Shown here: positions 1-9,925 of the stretch, piece after piece
Layout: every line of letters starts with the position of its first letter
Numbering within the stretch: the first letter of the stretch is position 1
Source of the DNA: Prochlorococcus sp. AG-355-J04
GTDB lineage: Bacteria > Cyanobacteriota > Cyanobacteriia > PCC-6307 > Cyanobiaceae
Assembly: GCA_003280885.1 (NCBI GenBank)
Contig: QCDN01000011.1
Location: forward strand, 1 to 34,389
Direction: 5' to 3'
Length of the DNA stretch: 34,389 bases
Notes under the pieces: model-generated
Databases searched by the model: none
What the model saw: only the letters and a program-made list of their open reading frames with translations
Told to the model about the DNA's origin: nothing
Made by a program: the position numbers and the translations under genes

Positions 1-91
1 ATCATTTTATTATGAATTACTTAGAAAGTTCAATTCTAGAGTCATTATAAAATATGACAGTTTTTGGCAAAACTTTATCTTAAGTTCTCCC
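1..91. other. left edge, region upstream of lysA
   Basis: These bases precede the lysA ATG. The lysA frame stays free of stop codons back to base 2, so a longer N-terminus or a read-in from an upstream gene cannot be excluded from this window. Other frames stop at bases 13-15 and 48-50, either of which could be the end of an upstream gene. I see no clear Shine-Dalgarno sequence and no convincing promoter. Confidence 0.4.
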
Positions 92-1465
92 ATGAAAGAA
101 AAACAATCTTTTTTAAAACAAAAAATCGACTTAGAAAGTCCTAATAAAAATATCGTACCTATTACTACATCCGTAGGAAGAGATGGGAAATTGTCAGTTG
201 GTGGATGTTCAATTGAAGAATTAGTTAAAAAATATGATTCTCCTCTTTACATCCTTGATGAATTAACTTTAAGAAAGTCTTGTAGAGCTTATAAAAAAGC
301 ATTAGAGAAATATTACCCAGGGGAATCACTCACGATATACGCCTCCAAGGCAAATAGCTCTATATTCATGAGTAACCTTGTATCCTCAGAAGATTTAGGG
401 CTTGATGCAGTTTCTGAGGGAGAATTATTAACGGCTCTAAAGGGTGGGGTGCCAAATGAAAAAATTGTTTTTCACGGGAACAATAAATCTGATAAAGAAA
501 TAGATTTCGCAATTAGAAATAACATAAAAATAATTGTAGATAATGACTACGACTTAAAAAGATTAGAGAAAGTATCAAATTCATTAAATCGCGATTTAGA
601 GATAATGATTCGCTTTACTCCTGGAATAGAATGCCATACACATGAATACATAAGAACAGGTTCATTTGATAGCAAATTTGGTTTTGGAATCGAATATTTG
701 AATAATTTATTTGCAATCATAAGCGAAACTAAACATTTAAAATTAAAAGGACTACATGCTCATATTGGTTCCCAAATTTTTGAACTTGAACCTCATAAGG
801 ATTTAGGCGTAATAATGGTAAAGGTTATGTTGGACGCTAAAAAATTCGGTCATAATATTAAAGAACTAAATGTTGGTGGTGGCTTAGGCATTAAATATAC
901 AAAAAATGACGATCCACCTTCTATTGATGAATGGGTAAAAACAATTTCCAACTCTGTTGTTAAAGCCTGTAAAAAACACAATTTAGATCTGCCCAAATTG
1001 ATGTGTGAACCTGGAAGATCTATCGTATCTACAGCAGGCATAACAATTTACAAAATTGGGGCTTTTAAAGAAATTCCTGGAATCAGGACTTATATGTCTG
1101 TTGATGGAGGTATGAGTGATAATCCAAGACCCATAACATATCAATCAAATTATTCTGCTTGTTTAGTGGGTAATCCATTTAATATTAATTCTAAAAATAA
1201 ATATACTATTGCTGGCAAGCATTGTGAATCAGGAGATGTATTGTTTAAGGAAATTGAACTAGCGGATTGTAAAGCAGGAGATCTTATATGTGTTTTTGGT
1301 ACTGGGGCATACAATAATTCAATGAGTTCTAACTACAACAGAATACCAAGACCTGCTGCTCTTTTAGTTTGTGAAGGGGAAGCAGAGATTATTCAAAAGA
1401 GGGAGAGTCCTCTTGATCTTTTAAAATATGATGTATTACCTGATCGCTTTATTAAACAAAGTTAG
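92..1465 (+). CDS. lysA: diaminopimelate decarboxylase
   Basis: This PLP enzyme decarboxylates meso-diaminopimelate to L-lysine, the last step of lysine biosynthesis, in the cytoplasm. The 457-residue protein has the fold-type III alanine-racemase-like barrel. The probable PLP lysine is K86 in YASKANSS, the glycine-rich phosphate-binding loop GGGLGI lies near residue 263, and the EPGR segment near 307 and CESGD segment near 378 are typical of the family; the latter cysteine comes from the partner subunit in the dimer active site. It is slightly longer than usual (about 420) because of roughly 35 extra N-terminal residues. The ATG at 92 gives the natural start, but the frame is open further upstream and no strong ribosome binding site is visible. 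It heads a + strand run, 28 bp before the diadenylate cyclase gene. Confidence 0.95.
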   Translation: MKEKQSFLKQKIDLESPNKNIVPITTSVGRDGKLSVGGCSIEELVKKYDSPLYILDELTLRKSCRAYKKALEKYYPGESLTIYASKANSSIFMSNLVSSEDLGLDAVSEGELLTALKGGVPNEKIVFHGNNKSDKEIDFAIRNNIKIIVDNDYDLKRLEKVSNSLNRDLEIMIRFTPGIECHTHEYIRTGSFDSKFGFGIEYLNNLFAIISETKHLKLKGLHAHIGSQIFELEPHKDLGVIMVKVMLDAKKFGHNIKELNVGGGLGIKYTKNDDPPSIDEWVKTISNSVVKACKKHNLDLPKLMCEPGRSIVSTAGITIYKIGAFKEIPGIRTYMSVDGGMSDNPRPITYQSNYSACLVGNPFNINSKNKYTIAGKHCESGDVLFKEIELADCKAGDLICVFGTGAYNNSMSSNYNRIPRPAALLVCEGEAEIIQKRESPLDLLKYDVLPDRFIKQS

Positions 1466-1493
1466 GTACATTTAGATTAATTTTTTATTTAAT

Positions 1494-2402
1494 GTGAATT
1501 TCTGGGGGTTTATAAATTTAAAGCTTTTATTAGATGTCTTATTTGCTGTTGGTTTTGGACTTTTATTATTTTCTAGAGTCAAAGAACAGAGAACATTGTG
1601 GCTATTAAGGGGATATTTATTTTTAGTTTCAACCGCATGGTTCATCCAGAGATATGCTTACCTTCCATTAACATCAAAGTTAATTGATGCAGTAGTCTTA
1701 GCCTGTTCTCTCTCTTTAGCAATCCTATGGCAGGGAGAGCTTAGAAGATTAATGGAATTATTAGGAACTGGCAGGCTAACTGTATTACTAGGAAATCCGC
1801 CAAAGGAGTTTAGAGCAACATCAACTACTATTACTAAGTTAGTTGATACTGCAGGTAAACTTTCACAGAATAGAAGAGGCGCTTTAATCGTAGTTGATTT
1901 AGGGAGTGATTTAAGACCTGAAGATTTTTTATATTCAGGTACAAATATTGAGGCTCAATTGTCAACTGACCTTTTAATAAATCTTTTTGCAACAGATACA
2001 CCTTTACATGACGGAGCTGTTCTAGTTAAAGGTAATAAAATAATTTCTGCTGGAGTAATACTTCCTCTCTCAAGACAAGGAATAAGTAGATATGGCACAA
2101 GACATTTAGCAGCATTAGGAATTACAGAAAGATTTGACAGATGTATTTGTATTGTTGTTTCTGAAGAAACAGGTACGTTATCATTAGCAAACCAAGGCAA
2201 ACTCGAAAGGCCAATAACCAGCAGCAGATTACAAGAACTTCTTACAAAATTGATTGGAAATCAAAACTCTATGGGCACAAGTAAATCATCTATAGGCAAA
2301 AATAATTTATCCCAAAAGACAAGCCCAAGTGATAACATTACCATTGATGTTAAAGAAAAAGAATTAAATAAACCAGAGAATCTCACTAACATAAAGGATT
2401 AA
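1494..2402 (+). CDS. cdaA: CdaA/DisA_N-family diadenylate cyclase (c-di-AMP synthase), membrane-anchored
   Basis: The protein probably condenses two ATP into the second messenger c-di-AMP, which in other bacteria controls potassium and osmotic balance and cell-wall homeostasis. Three hydrophobic helices at about residues 10-28, 37-53 and 62-79 match the CdaA membrane anchor, followed by the cyclase domain at about 95-255. The catalytic DGA motif is at 173-175. The second motif, normally RHR, reads RHL at 203-205 within GTRHLAALG, which is unusual. A polar tail of about 50 residues follows. The start is GTG. The neighbouring cell-envelope genes (lysA, uppS three bases downstream) fit the cell-wall link of c-di-AMP. 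Family assignment is firm; activity is inferred, with doubt because of the RHL change. Confidence 0.88.
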   Translation: MNFWGFINLKLLLDVLFAVGFGLLLFSRVKEQRTLWLLRGYLFLVSTAWFIQRYAYLPLTSKLIDAVVLACSLSLAILWQGELRRLMELLGTGRLTVLLGNPPKEFRATSTTITKLVDTAGKLSQNRRGALIVVDLGSDLRPEDFLYSGTNIEAQLSTDLLINLFATDTPLHDGAVLVKGNKIISAGVILPLSRQGISRYGTRHLAALGITERFDRCICIVVSEETGTLSLANQGKLERPITSSRLQELLTKLIGNQNSMGTSKSSIGKNNLSQKTSPSDNITIDVKEKELNKPENLTNIKD

Positions 2403-2405
2403 CTA

Positions 2406-3209
2406 ATGACTTTAGGAAAAATAATTGACGAGAAAAATAATGATTTATCTAAGAAAATAGATAAGCAAAAAGTTCCAGAACATATTGCAATAATTATGGA
2501 TGGGAATGGTAGATGGGCTACTAAAAAAGGTTTACCGCGTTCTTATGGGCATAAAAAAGGAGTCTTTGTTTTAAAAGAAATTCTTAAAGCATCAAAAAAA
2601 TTAGGTTGCAAGGTACTTACTGTTTATGCTTTTTCAACTGAGAATTGGTCAAGACCAACAAAAGAGGTTGATTTTCTTATAAATCTTTTTAGTGAAGTTT
2701 TGAGAAACGAGATTGATGAGATAAATGAAGAATCAACAAAAATAAAATTTATTGGAGATTTATCTCCTTTCCCAGAAACTTTAAAAAAAATAATCTCTAG
2801 TTCTGAAACTCTAACTAAAAACAACAATAAATTTTTATTGAATGTTTGCGTTAATTACGGAGGCAGGCAAGAAATTGTAAAAGTTGCAAAAGAATTAGCA
2901 TTTAAATCATCTTCTGGTGAAATAAAACCAAGTGAAGTTAATGAAGAATTATTTAATTCAGAGCTATTAACACGAGGAATTAAAGATCCAGAATTACTAA
3001 TAAGGACTAGTGGAGAAAAAAGGATCAGTAATTTTCTTTTATGGCAATTAGCTTATTCAGAAATTTATATATCCGACGTACTTTGGCCAGACTTCAATGA
3101 GTTTGAATTTCTAAAAGCAATAATTGATTACCAATCAAGGGAGAGACGTTTTGGCGGTATAGAATCATTAACAAATGAATCTTTTGAAGATTCTCAATAT
3201 TCTTCATAA
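2406..3209 (+). CDS. uppS: isoprenyl transferase (undecaprenyl diphosphate synthase)
   Basis: The enzyme is a cis-prenyltransferase that adds isopentenyl units to farnesyl diphosphate, giving the C55 carrier lipid used for peptidoglycan and polysaccharide export. The signature [10 protein letters not shown] is at residues 29-38, with the catalytic Asp at about 32. The AFSTENW substrate segment follows around 77-83, and the C-terminal family signature includes [13 protein letters not shown] and [11 protein letters not shown]. The 267-residue length is normal, with about 22 extra polar N-terminal residues. It starts three bases after the diadenylate cyclase stop and is followed five bases later by bioB, so it is almost certainly co-transcribed. 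Some cyanobacterial homologues may make other polyprenol lengths. Confidence 0.95.
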   Translation: MTLGKIIDEKNNDLSKKIDKQKVPEHIAIIMDGNGRWATKKGLPRSYGHKKGVFVLKEILKASKKLGCKVLTVYAFSTENWSRPTKEVDFLINLFSEVLRNEIDEINEESTKIKFIGDLSPFPETLKKIISSSETLTKNNNKFLLNVCVNYGGRQEIVKVAKELAFKSSSGEIKPSEVNEELFNSELLTRGIKDPELLIRTSGEKRISNFLLWQLAYSEIYISDVLWPDFNEFEFLKAIIDYQSRERRFGGIESLTNESFEDSQYSS

Positions 3210-3214
3210 CAAAA

Positions 3215-4222
3215 ATGGATAATTTGAATAATCAGTTTTTAAGAGAAATTAGGTTCGATTGGAATAAAGAGGAGATATTGGAAATACTTAATATGCCTCT
3301 GATTGATTTAATGTGGGAATCACAAATTGTTCACAGGAAATTCAACAAATACAACATTCAATTGGCATCATTGTTCAGCGTAAAAACTGGTGGATGCGAG
3401 GAAAATTGTTCCTATTGTAGCCAATCAATTTATAGTGCTAGCAAAATCAAAAGTCATCCACAATTTCAAGTTGAAGAGGTTTTAGCAAGAGCTCAAATAG
3501 CGAAAAAAGAAGGTGCAGATAGGTTTTGCATGGGTTGGGCCTGGAGAGAAATTAGAGATGGAAAATCTTTTAATGCAATGTTAGAGATGGTTAGCGGTGT
3601 AAGAGATTTAGGAATGGAAGCATGCGTTACTGCTGGGATGCTTACAGAAGAACAAGCTTCCAGACTGGCTGATGCAGGTTTAACCGCGTATAACCACAAT
3701 CTTGATACTAGTCCTGAACATTATAAAAATATTATTACTACTAGAACGTATCAAGACAGACTTGATACTATCAAAAGAGTAAGAAATGCAGGAATAAATG
3801 TTTGTTGCGGAGGAATAATAGGTTTGGGTGAAACTAATGGCGATAGAGCATCTCTTTTGGAAGTGCTTTCTAACATGAATCCCCACCCTGAAAGTGTTCC
3901 TATAAATTCTTTAGTAGCTATTGAAGGTACTGGTCTAGAAGATAATCAAGAAATTGATTCTATTGAAATGATAAGGATGATAGCTACAGCCCGAATTCTT
4001 ATGCCTAAAAGTAAAATAAGATTAAGTGCAGGGCGAGAAAAACTTTCAAAAGAAGCTCAAATTTTATGTTTTCAATGTGGGGCAAATTCAATTTTTTATG
4101 GAGATGAATTACTCACAACTTCAAATCCATCTTTTCAATCAGACAGAAAACTTCTTAAAGAGGTTGGAGTATCATTTAACAAAGATTTTGAAACTTGTGA
4201 AAAAACATTATCTTCTTTATGA
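3215..4222 (+). CDS. bioB: biotin synthase
   Basis: This radical-SAM enzyme inserts sulphur into dethiobiotin to make biotin. The 4Fe-4S/SAM motif CxxxCxxC is present as C61, C65, C68 in the segment [13 protein letters not shown]. Downstream family features include the NHNLDTS segment, a conserved GGIIGLGE segment, and the C-terminal part with LSAGRE and NSIFYGD. At 335 residues the length is normal. It lies five bases after uppS, and its TGA stop overlaps the ATG of trhO in an ATGA arrangement, which implies translational coupling. No other biotin genes are in the window. Confidence 0.96.
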   Translation: MDNLNNQFLREIRFDWNKEEILEILNMPLIDLMWESQIVHRKFNKYNIQLASLFSVKTGGCEENCSYCSQSIYSASKIKSHPQFQVEEVLARAQIAKKEGADRFCMGWAWREIRDGKSFNAMLEMVSGVRDLGMEACVTAGMLTEEQASRLADAGLTAYNHNLDTSPEHYKNIITTRTYQDRLDTIKRVRNAGINVCCGGIIGLGETNGDRASLLEVLSNMNPHPESVPINSLVAIEGTGLEDNQEIDSIEMIRMIATARILMPKSKIRLSAGREKLSKEAQILCFQCGANSIFYGDELLTTSNPSFQSDRKLLKEVGVSFNKDFETCEKTLSSL

Positions 4223-5151
4223 AAGGCAAAAATTATAAAATAGTTTCTCTTTATTCTTTCTTCCCATTTCAAGAAAACTTAATTCTTGATCTCAAAAAAA
4301 AATTATTAGAAATCGAAAATGAAAACGATCTTTCAGGATTATTAATTTTTGCAAGTGAGGGAATTAATGGAACTATTTGTGCTGAGAAAAATGTAATTGA
4401 TATTGTTATCAACTTACTGAACAAATATACAGACAATAGAAATTTGAATATGAAAGTAAACTCTTCAAAAAAGAAAGTCTTCAAAAAATTAAAAATAAAA
4501 ATTAAGAAAGAAATAGTTACTATGGGTATCCCTGAAATAAACCCTTCACAAGATAATGGGACTTATATTGATTCAGCTGATTGGAATAAGTTAATTAGAA
4601 ATCAAAATACAATAGTCATTGATACTAGAAATCATTACGAGGTTTCTATAGGAACATTTCAGAATTCTATAAACCCAAATACGAGCAACTTTAGCGAATT
4701 CCCCAAGTGGGTAGATGATCATTTAGATAATCACCTAGAAAATAAGGAATCTACAAATATAGCAATGTTTTGTACCGGCGGTATCAGATGTGAAAAAGCT
4801 ACCAGTTTGCTGAAAAAGAAAGGTTATAAAAATATTTATCACCTACAAGGGGGCATCCTTCAATACCTTAATGATATGCAAAAAGAAGAAAACTTATTTG
4901 AAGGTGAATGTTATGTTTTTGATAAAAGAGTTGCTTTAGATCAAGAATTAGAAAAAGGCTCCTACTCGATTTGTCATGCATGTGGAATGCCAGTTTCAAT
5001 TCAAGATCAAAAAAGAAAAGAATATAGAAAGGGTATCCAATGTCATTTCTGCATAGATCAATTCAGTGATGATGATAGGAAAAGGTTTGAAGAAAGACAA
5101 AAACAGATCGATAGATTAAAAGTGGAAAATCATAAAATCTATAAGTCCTAA
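4219..5151 (+). CDS. trhO: tRNA uridine(34) hydroxylase TrhO, rhodanese-domain (UPF0176)
   Basis: This family (formerly YceA/UPF0176) makes 5-hydroxyuridine at the wobble position of tRNAs using oxygen. The protein has an N-terminal ferredoxin-like domain (about 1-95) with the typical [10 protein letters not shown] segment, then a rhodanese domain (about 115-225) whose catalytic cysteine C185 sits in [10 protein letters not shown]. The C-terminal cysteine cluster has C252/C255 and C275/C278 and probably binds a metal. The length of 310 is typical. The start overlaps the bioB stop (ATGA). Function is transferred from characterised family members; identity to the family is clear. Confidence 0.9.
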   Translation: MKGKNYKIVSLYSFFPFQENLILDLKKKLLEIENENDLSGLLIFASEGINGTICAEKNVIDIVINLLNKYTDNRNLNMKVNSSKKKVFKKLKIKIKKEIVTMGIPEINPSQDNGTYIDSADWNKLIRNQNTIVIDTRNHYEVSIGTFQNSINPNTSNFSEFPKWVDDHLDNHLENKESTNIAMFCTGGIRCEKATSLLKKKGYKNIYHLQGGILQYLNDMQKEENLFEGECYVFDKRVALDQELEKGSYSICHACGMPVSIQDQKRKEYRKGIQCHFCIDQFSDDDRKRFEERQKQIDRLKVENHKIYKS

Positions 5152-5162
5152 TTTTAAAAATC

Positions 5163-5663
5163 ATGAAGGTTGAAGAATTAGAAAAATTAGCAGGTACAAT
5201 TGGATTGTTAATTAAAATTCAAGTTAGAGAAACTCTCGGATTATGTTTCTTTAGAATCGTTATAGCAGAACAGAAAGATAACATCATTAAGATTTGGGCC
5301 GAAATGAAAGGTTGGACTTACTTAAATAGACAAGGTATTCAGCTTGATACATTAAGAATCCTTAGTAAAGCGCCTGCTTTTGTTTCGGAATTGATATGGG
5401 CAACAACTATGGCTTGGGCAATTGAAAAAAAATCAAGCAACAAAGCTAGACTTTTAGCTATTTTTGATAGTGAAGGATATAGTAAAAAACTTGTAAGATA
5501 TTTCAAGTTAATAGGCTTCAAAATTGTTAAAGAAGTTGGTTCTAGCCCAGTAGATCTTTTATTAAGATTGGTCTGGGGAGGTGCTGGTACACTTATGAAC
5601 GGTGAATGTATTTCCATATTGGAAAAACTTGAAAAGAAACTCTCTTTAATTGAAAAAAGTTAA
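5163..5663 (+). CDS. conserved hypothetical protein, possibly GNAT-like
   Basis: I do not recognise this 166-residue soluble protein with confidence. It has no signal peptide and no membrane segment. The middle carries a Trp-rich segment (WAEMKGWTYLNRQGIQLDTL), and the last third (about 98-150) reads like the end of a GNAT acetyltransferase fold, with a helix followed by RYFKLIGFKIVKEVG, the usual 'position plus GF' pattern. That similarity is an inference by eye. It follows trhO after 11 bp and is probably the last gene of the operon. Its TAA overlaps the lipA stop codon on the other strand (5660-5663), so the two genes converge with no room for a separate terminator. Confidence 0.8.
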   Translation: MKVEELEKLAGTIGLLIKIQVRETLGLCFFRIVIAEQKDNIIKIWAEMKGWTYLNRQGIQLDTLRILSKAPAFVSELIWATTMAWAIEKKSSNKARLLAIFDSEGYSKKLVRYFKLIGFKIVKEVGSSPVDLLLRLVWGGAGTLMNGECISILEKLEKKLSLIEKS

Positions 5664-6559
5664 CCTGCATGATAACTACTTCTAACTAAGGGGCCAGAAG
5701 ATACTTTCTTGAATCCTAATTCCTTAGAGAAGCGATATAAATATTCAAACTCTGATGGATCCCAATATTTCCTAACTGCTAAATGATTGAATGAGGGCCT
5801 TAAATATTGGCCAATTGTGATTTGATCACAATCTATTTTTTTAAGATCATAAATTGTATTTTTTATTTCATCCAATGTTTCCCCAAGACCTAACATAATT
5901 CCTGATTTAGTTTGAATATGAGGAGCAATATCTTTTGACTTTTTTAGTAAACTAAGGGATTTTTTATAATTTGCACCTCTCCTAACTTCTTTTTGCAGTC
6001 TTTCAACAGTTTCAAGATTATGATTAAAGCAAATTGGGTCTTTTTCTAAAATCGTCTTCAATCTCTCAGTCTGAAGTTTATTAGTTTCATCAAAATTTTT
6101 GCCCCCACCCCATAAATCAGGAGTTAAAACCTCTATTTTTATCGTTGAATCAATTTTTCTAATCTCATCAATTGTAGATATAAATAAATTTGCACCATGA
6201 TCAGGGAGATCATCTCTAGCTACAGATGTCAAAACAACATATCTCAAATTTAGTACTTTCACTGCTTCAGCAACTTGAGTACATTCATCAATATTGATAG
6301 AACTAGGTCTACCTTTATTTACCTGACAAAAAGCACATGAACGAGAACATATCGATCCACCCAGTAAAAAAGTGGCTGTTCCTGAGGCATAACATTCTGC
6401 TCTATTTGGACATCTTGCTTCTTCACAAATAGTATGAATATTTGATTTTTTGATGAGTTTTTGTATTTTTTCGAATTCTGAAGCTTTACTAATAGGAAAT
6501 TTAATCCAAGAGGGAAGTCTTAAGATTGTTTCTTTCTTGATTAGATTATTATCTGTCAT
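5660..6559 (-). CDS. lipA: lipoyl synthase
   Basis: This radical-SAM enzyme inserts two sulphur atoms into protein-bound octanoyl groups, activating 2-oxoacid dehydrogenases and the glycine-cleavage H protein. Both Fe-S cluster motifs are intact: the auxiliary CX4CX5C as C45, C50, C56 and the radical-SAM CX3CX2C as C71, C75, C78. The family C-terminus RSSYHA, whose serine ligates the auxiliary cluster, is present in the last residues. The 299-residue length is normal. It lies three bases after recR and is probably co-transcribed with it. Cyanobacteria often carry two lipA genes; this window shows one. Confidence 0.96.
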   Translation of the reverse strand: MTDNNLIKKETILRLPSWIKFPISKASEFEKIQKLIKKSNIHTICEEARCPNRAECYASGTATFLLGGSICSRSCAFCQVNKGRPSSINIDECTQVAEAVKVLNLRYVVLTSVARDDLPDHGANLFISTIDEIRKIDSTIKIEVLTPDLWGGGKNFDETNKLQTERLKTILEKDPICFNHNLETVERLQKEVRRGANYKKSLSLLKKSKDIAPHIQTKSGIMLGLGETLDEIKNTIYDLKKIDCDQITIGQYLRPSFNHLAVRKYWDPSEFEYLYRFSKELGFKKVSSGPLVRSSYHAG

Positions 6560-6562
6560 TGG

Positions 6563-7168
6563 CTAATTTAGTTTTGTTCTTCCTTCTAACGCCCTTGCAA
6601 GTGTAACTTCGTCCACATATTCAAGTTCACTACCCATTGGGAGGCCATATGCAATTCTCGTAACTTTTGTAAAAGGGGCTAACAATTTTCCAATATAAAG
6701 ACTTGTTGTATCTCCCTCAACACTGGGGGTCAATGCCAATATGATCTCATCTATTTCAGACTTACTAACTCTTTCTACCAAGCTTCTTATTTCTAAGAGT
6801 TCGGGGCCAACAGAATCCATTGGGGATATTAAACCTCCAACAACGTGATAAACACCTTTAAATTCTCTGGCGCGCTCCAAAGCAAGCAAATCTTTAGTTT
6901 CTGCTACTACACAGATTATTTTTTGATTTCTTTCAGTATTTTTACAAATTTCACATTCATCTTCTGAAGTCAAATTGAAACATTTTTTGCAACGACCAAC
7001 ATTACTATGTGCTTCTAACAGAGCCTTTGAAAAATCTCTTATTGTACTTTCAGGTTGTTTTAAAATAAACAGGGCTAATCGCTGCGCCGTTCTTGGACCA
7101 ATCCCTGGGAATTTCTCAAAATGACCAATTAATTTTGAAAGCGGTTTGGTATAAGTAATCAAAATCAA
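6563..7168 (-). CDS. recR: recombination mediator protein RecR
   Basis: RecR acts with RecO (and RecF) to load RecA on SSB-coated single-stranded DNA at gaps. The 201-residue protein shows a helix-hairpin-helix segment at about 14-32 ([13 protein letters not shown]), the zinc finger with C60, C63, C72, C75, and a TOPRIM domain beginning near residue 84 ([16 protein letters not shown]). It is 97 bp from, and divergent to, the PsbP-like gene and just upstream of lipA. A start a few codons downstream is possible, but 6563-7168 gives the usual length. It is notable that the RecFOR-type mediator lies only a few kb from the recCBD genes. Confidence 0.96.
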   Translation of the reverse strand: MILITYTKPLSKLIGHFEKFPGIGPRTAQRLALFILKQPESTIRDFSKALLEAHSNVGRCKKCFNLTSEDECEICKNTERNQKIICVVAETKDLLALERAREFKGVYHVVGGLISPMDSVGPELLEIRSLVERVSKSEIDEIILALTPSVEGDTTSLYIGKLLAPFTKVTRIAYGLPMGSELEYVDEVTLARALEGRTKLN

Positions 7169-7265
7169 ACTATTTCTAGGGATAATTTAGACGCAAAATT
7201 CTGAATTGCCATAATTGTTTGCTTTTAATGTCTTATTATGTTTTTAGTTAGTAATTTCAAACAAA

Positions 7266-7823
7266 ATGAAAAATATAAAAATTAACCCTTTCAAATATTT
7301 ATTTTTGATTTTCTTGTGTTTAACACTGAGTGCCTGTAGTGGCGGACTCAATGCGGGATTAGAAGCTTATCAAAGTCCAGATGGAAGATATGCTTTTTTG
7401 TATCCAACAGGATGGACGAGAGTAAAAGTCGATGGAGGACCTGAAATTATTTATCATGATCTAATAAATAGTAATGAGACCTTAAGTTTAGTTATTTCTG
7501 ATGTAAATAAAGAGGTTCAACTTGAGCAATTAGGAAGTCCAAATGAAGTAGGGCAAACATTAATTGATAGAGTCATTGCTCCCGAAGGTTCAGGTAGAGA
7601 GGTAAAACTGATAAATGCTAAAAAGAGGGAAGCATCAAATCATATTTTTTATGATTTAGAGTATGAATTAAATTTAAATGAACAAGCCAGACATGAACTT
7701 GCAACTGTAGTAATTGATAGAGGAACACTTTATACTTTTGCTGTAGGAACAAATGAAGAAAGATGGAATAAAGTTGATGGAATGTTTAGTAATGTAATCG
7801 AATCATTTAACTTTCTAATATAG
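7266..7823 (+). CDS. psbP: PsbP/CyanoP-like photosystem II lipoprotein
   Basis: The protein is a PsbP-domain lipoprotein of the thylakoid lumen side associated with photosystem II assembly or stability. The N-terminus has a Lys-rich start, a hydrophobic core at about 10-22 and a lipobox L21-S22-A23-C24, so lipidation at C24 and a mature protein of about 162 residues are expected. The opening of the mature domain (about 33-55, YQSPDGRYAFLYPTGWTRV) and the end pattern (IESFNF) are typical of PsbP. It is a single + strand gene between divergent recR and convergent ABC exporter. An AT-rich TATTAT-like element lies about 30 bases upstream, without a good -35 partner. Confidence 0.9.
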   Translation: MKNIKINPFKYLFLIFLCLTLSACSGGLNAGLEAYQSPDGRYAFLYPTGWTRVKVDGGPEIIYHDLINSNETLSLVISDVNKEVQLEQLGSPNEVGQTLIDRVIAPEGSGREVKLINAKKREASNHIFYDLEYELNLNEQARHELATVVIDRGTLYTFAVGTNEERWNKVDGMFSNVIESFNFLI

Positions 7824-7838
7824 TTTATAAATTAAACA

Positions 7839-9611
7839 CTAAATACCTACTTGAACATTCCACAAATCGGAATATGTTTTGTTCTGATCTAAAAGGTTTT
7901 CATGTTTTCCACTTTCAACGATTTTACCCTTATCAATAACAATAATATTGTCAGCATTTTTTATAGTGCTTAATCTGTGAGCTATTACTATAGTTGTTCT
8001 TTCTTTTGTGATTTTAGATAATGATTTTTGTATTAAAGCCTCTGTTTCATTATCAACTGAGGCTGTAGCTTCATCTAATATTAATATTGGTGCATCCTTT
8101 AAAACAGCTCTGGCCAAGGCGATTCTTTGACGTTGTCCGCCTGAGAGTCTTTGGCCCCTTTCCCCCACTATAGTTTTATAACCATCTGGTAATTGTTCAA
8201 TAAATTTATGAGCTTCCGCAATCTTTGAAGCTTTAATGATATCTTTAAGACTTGGGTTGATTGAGCCATAAGCAATATTTTCTTGTACACTGCCATGAAA
8301 TAAATAAGTTTCCTGACTTACTAAAGAAATAGACTTTCTTAAATCCCTCAAAAGTATTTCTTTAATAGAAATGCCATCCAAGGTTATTGACCCATTATTA
8401 CTATCATAAATCCTAAGGAGTAATTTTATTATTGTACTTTTCCCAGAACCTGTTAAACCAACTATTCCTAATGTTGAGTTATTTTCGATTTTGAAATTTA
8501 TGTTTTTTAAAGTTAAATCTCGTCCAGGATAATTAAAATTTATATTTTTAAAAATAATTTCTCCCTTGATATTTTTAGGTTCAATTTTTATTTTTCCATC
8601 TTTTATTTTTATAGGAGTATCTATGAGATCAATTACTCTATCTATTGAAGCCATAGATCTCTGGAAATCATCTAAAACATGCCCCAAAGTAGTTAAAGGC
8701 CATAATAGTCTTTGTGTAATAAACACTAAAAAACTATAAGTTCCTACATCAAGTGTCTTATTCCAAGTTTGGAAACCACCAATTAATAGAATCGCTATAA
8801 AAGCAAATAAGATTGCAAATCTTATAAGAGGGATAAAAGCAGAGGAAAATTTTATTGCAGCCTTGTTACTTCTTTGATAATCGAGACTTTCTTTATTTAA
8901 TCTATTTAGTTCCCATTTTTCTTTAGTAAAACTTTTTATGGTTAAAATTCCACTTAAATTATTATTAAGTCTTGATGCCAATAGTCCAGCTTTATTTCTA
9001 ACATCTCTATATTTTGGAGCAAGCTTCCTTTGAAATTTAATTGATCCTAAAAGTATAATTGGAATAGGAAAGAAAGCAAATAAAGCGATTTTTGGAGAGA
9101 CGTAAATCATAGTGCCCCCAATTATTAAGACAGTTATAAATAACTGAATAATCTGATTAGCCCCTTGATCTAGAAATCTTTCGAGTTGATTTATATCATC
9201 ATTCAAGATAGATAATAGCCTTCCAGTATTATCATTTTCAAAAAAATCCATATCTAATTCTTGGATATGCTCATAAGCTTTTATTCTTAATTTATGTTGC
9301 GATAGCTGAGCCAAATTTCTCCATAAAATCGAATATAAATATTCAAAGGAGGATTCACCAGACCAAACTATTCCAGAAGCAAATGCAAGAAAAATCAATT
9401 GTGCTGGAACTTCTTTTATTCCAAAACCAGCAATCCATGAATTCTGTTCCTTAACAAGGATATCCACCGCAAGTCCAATTATTACGGGGGGAGCTAAATC
9501 TAATATTTTATTAATTATGGAACTAAGAAAAGCAAAAAATAGTAACCTTCTTTCTTCAATCAGATTTAAATAAAGTCTAATTATTGGATTTTGATTTTTC
9601 TTAGACCTCAT
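7839..9611 (-). CDS. ABC exporter, fused membrane and ATPase domains
   Basis: This is a half-size ABC transporter expected to work as a homodimer exporting a lipid, drug or peptide. The membrane domain (about 20-320) has six hydrophobic segments. The ATPase domain has Walker A GLTGSGKST at 385-393, Q-loop near 433, signature LSGGQ at 489-493, Walker B ILILDEA at 509-515 and the H-loop histidine at 545. The length of 590 is typical of MsbA/multidrug-type exporters. The substrate cannot be read from the sequence. It lies 11 bp downstream of the small secreted protein gene and may be read from the helicase promoter. Confidence 0.93.
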   Translation of the reverse strand: MRSKKNQNPIIRLYLNLIEERRLLFFAFLSSIINKILDLAPPVIIGLAVDILVKEQNSWIAGFGIKEVPAQLIFLAFASGIVWSGESSFEYLYSILWRNLAQLSQHKLRIKAYEHIQELDMDFFENDNTGRLLSILNDDINQLERFLDQGANQIIQLFITVLIIGGTMIYVSPKIALFAFFPIPIILLGSIKFQRKLAPKYRDVRNKAGLLASRLNNNLSGILTIKSFTKEKWELNRLNKESLDYQRSNKAAIKFSSAFIPLIRFAILFAFIAILLIGGFQTWNKTLDVGTYSFLVFITQRLLWPLTTLGHVLDDFQRSMASIDRVIDLIDTPIKIKDGKIKIEPKNIKGEIIFKNINFNYPGRDLTLKNINFKIENNSTLGIVGLTGSGKSTIIKLLLRIYDSNNGSITLDGISIKEILLRDLRKSISLVSQETYLFHGSVQENIAYGSINPSLKDIIKASKIAEAHKFIEQLPDGYKTIVGERGQRLSGGQRQRIALARAVLKDAPILILDEATASVDNETEALIQKSLSKITKERTTIVIAHRLSTIKNADNIIVIDKGKIVESGKHENLLDQNKTYSDLWNVQVGI

Positions 9612-9622
9612 AAAAATAATTA

Positions 9623-9916
9623 TTAAATTTTTCTATTATGATTTAAATTTTCTTTAGTTTCTAATTTACATTTTGTTTTTGCATATTGATGTTTTGCAGT
9701 TTGCATAAATTCTTCGTAGTAACAATTACAAGTTTCATTCGCAATTTCTTCACTATATACCATTTCTGCTTTTATCATCTCCTCTTTAACGCTCTGAAGA
9801 CAAAATAATTTTATGATTGAATTTTTTTTCGTTTGAGCTAAATAATAACTATTAAAAGAGTTGAATAGTATTATCAGATTCACAAAAATAAAGAATTTAT
9901 ATTTGTTAGATTTCAT
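9623..9916 (-). CDS. small secreted cysteine-containing hypothetical protein
   Basis: I do not recognise this 97-residue protein. It has a basic start and a hydrophobic segment at about 8-25, consistent with a signal peptide or one membrane anchor. The mature part is helical and charged, with a CNC pair near 63-65 and single cysteines near 39 and 83, which could form disulphides in the periplasm or lumen. A Lys/Asn-rich tail follows. It sits nine bases after the DEAD-box helicase and 11 before the ABC exporter, all on the minus strand. Its role is unknown. Confidence 0.7.
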   Translation of the reverse strand: MKSNKYKFFIFVNLIILFNSFNSYYLAQTKKNSIIKLFCLQSVKEEMIKAEMVYSEEIANETCNCYYEEFMQTAKHQYAKTKCKLETKENLNHNRKI

Positions 9917-9925
9917 TCTATATTA

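Noticed and set aside
4026..4238. Plus-strand frame overlapping the end of bioB and start of trhO
   Set aside because: It is in another frame of two well-supported genes and has no family features.
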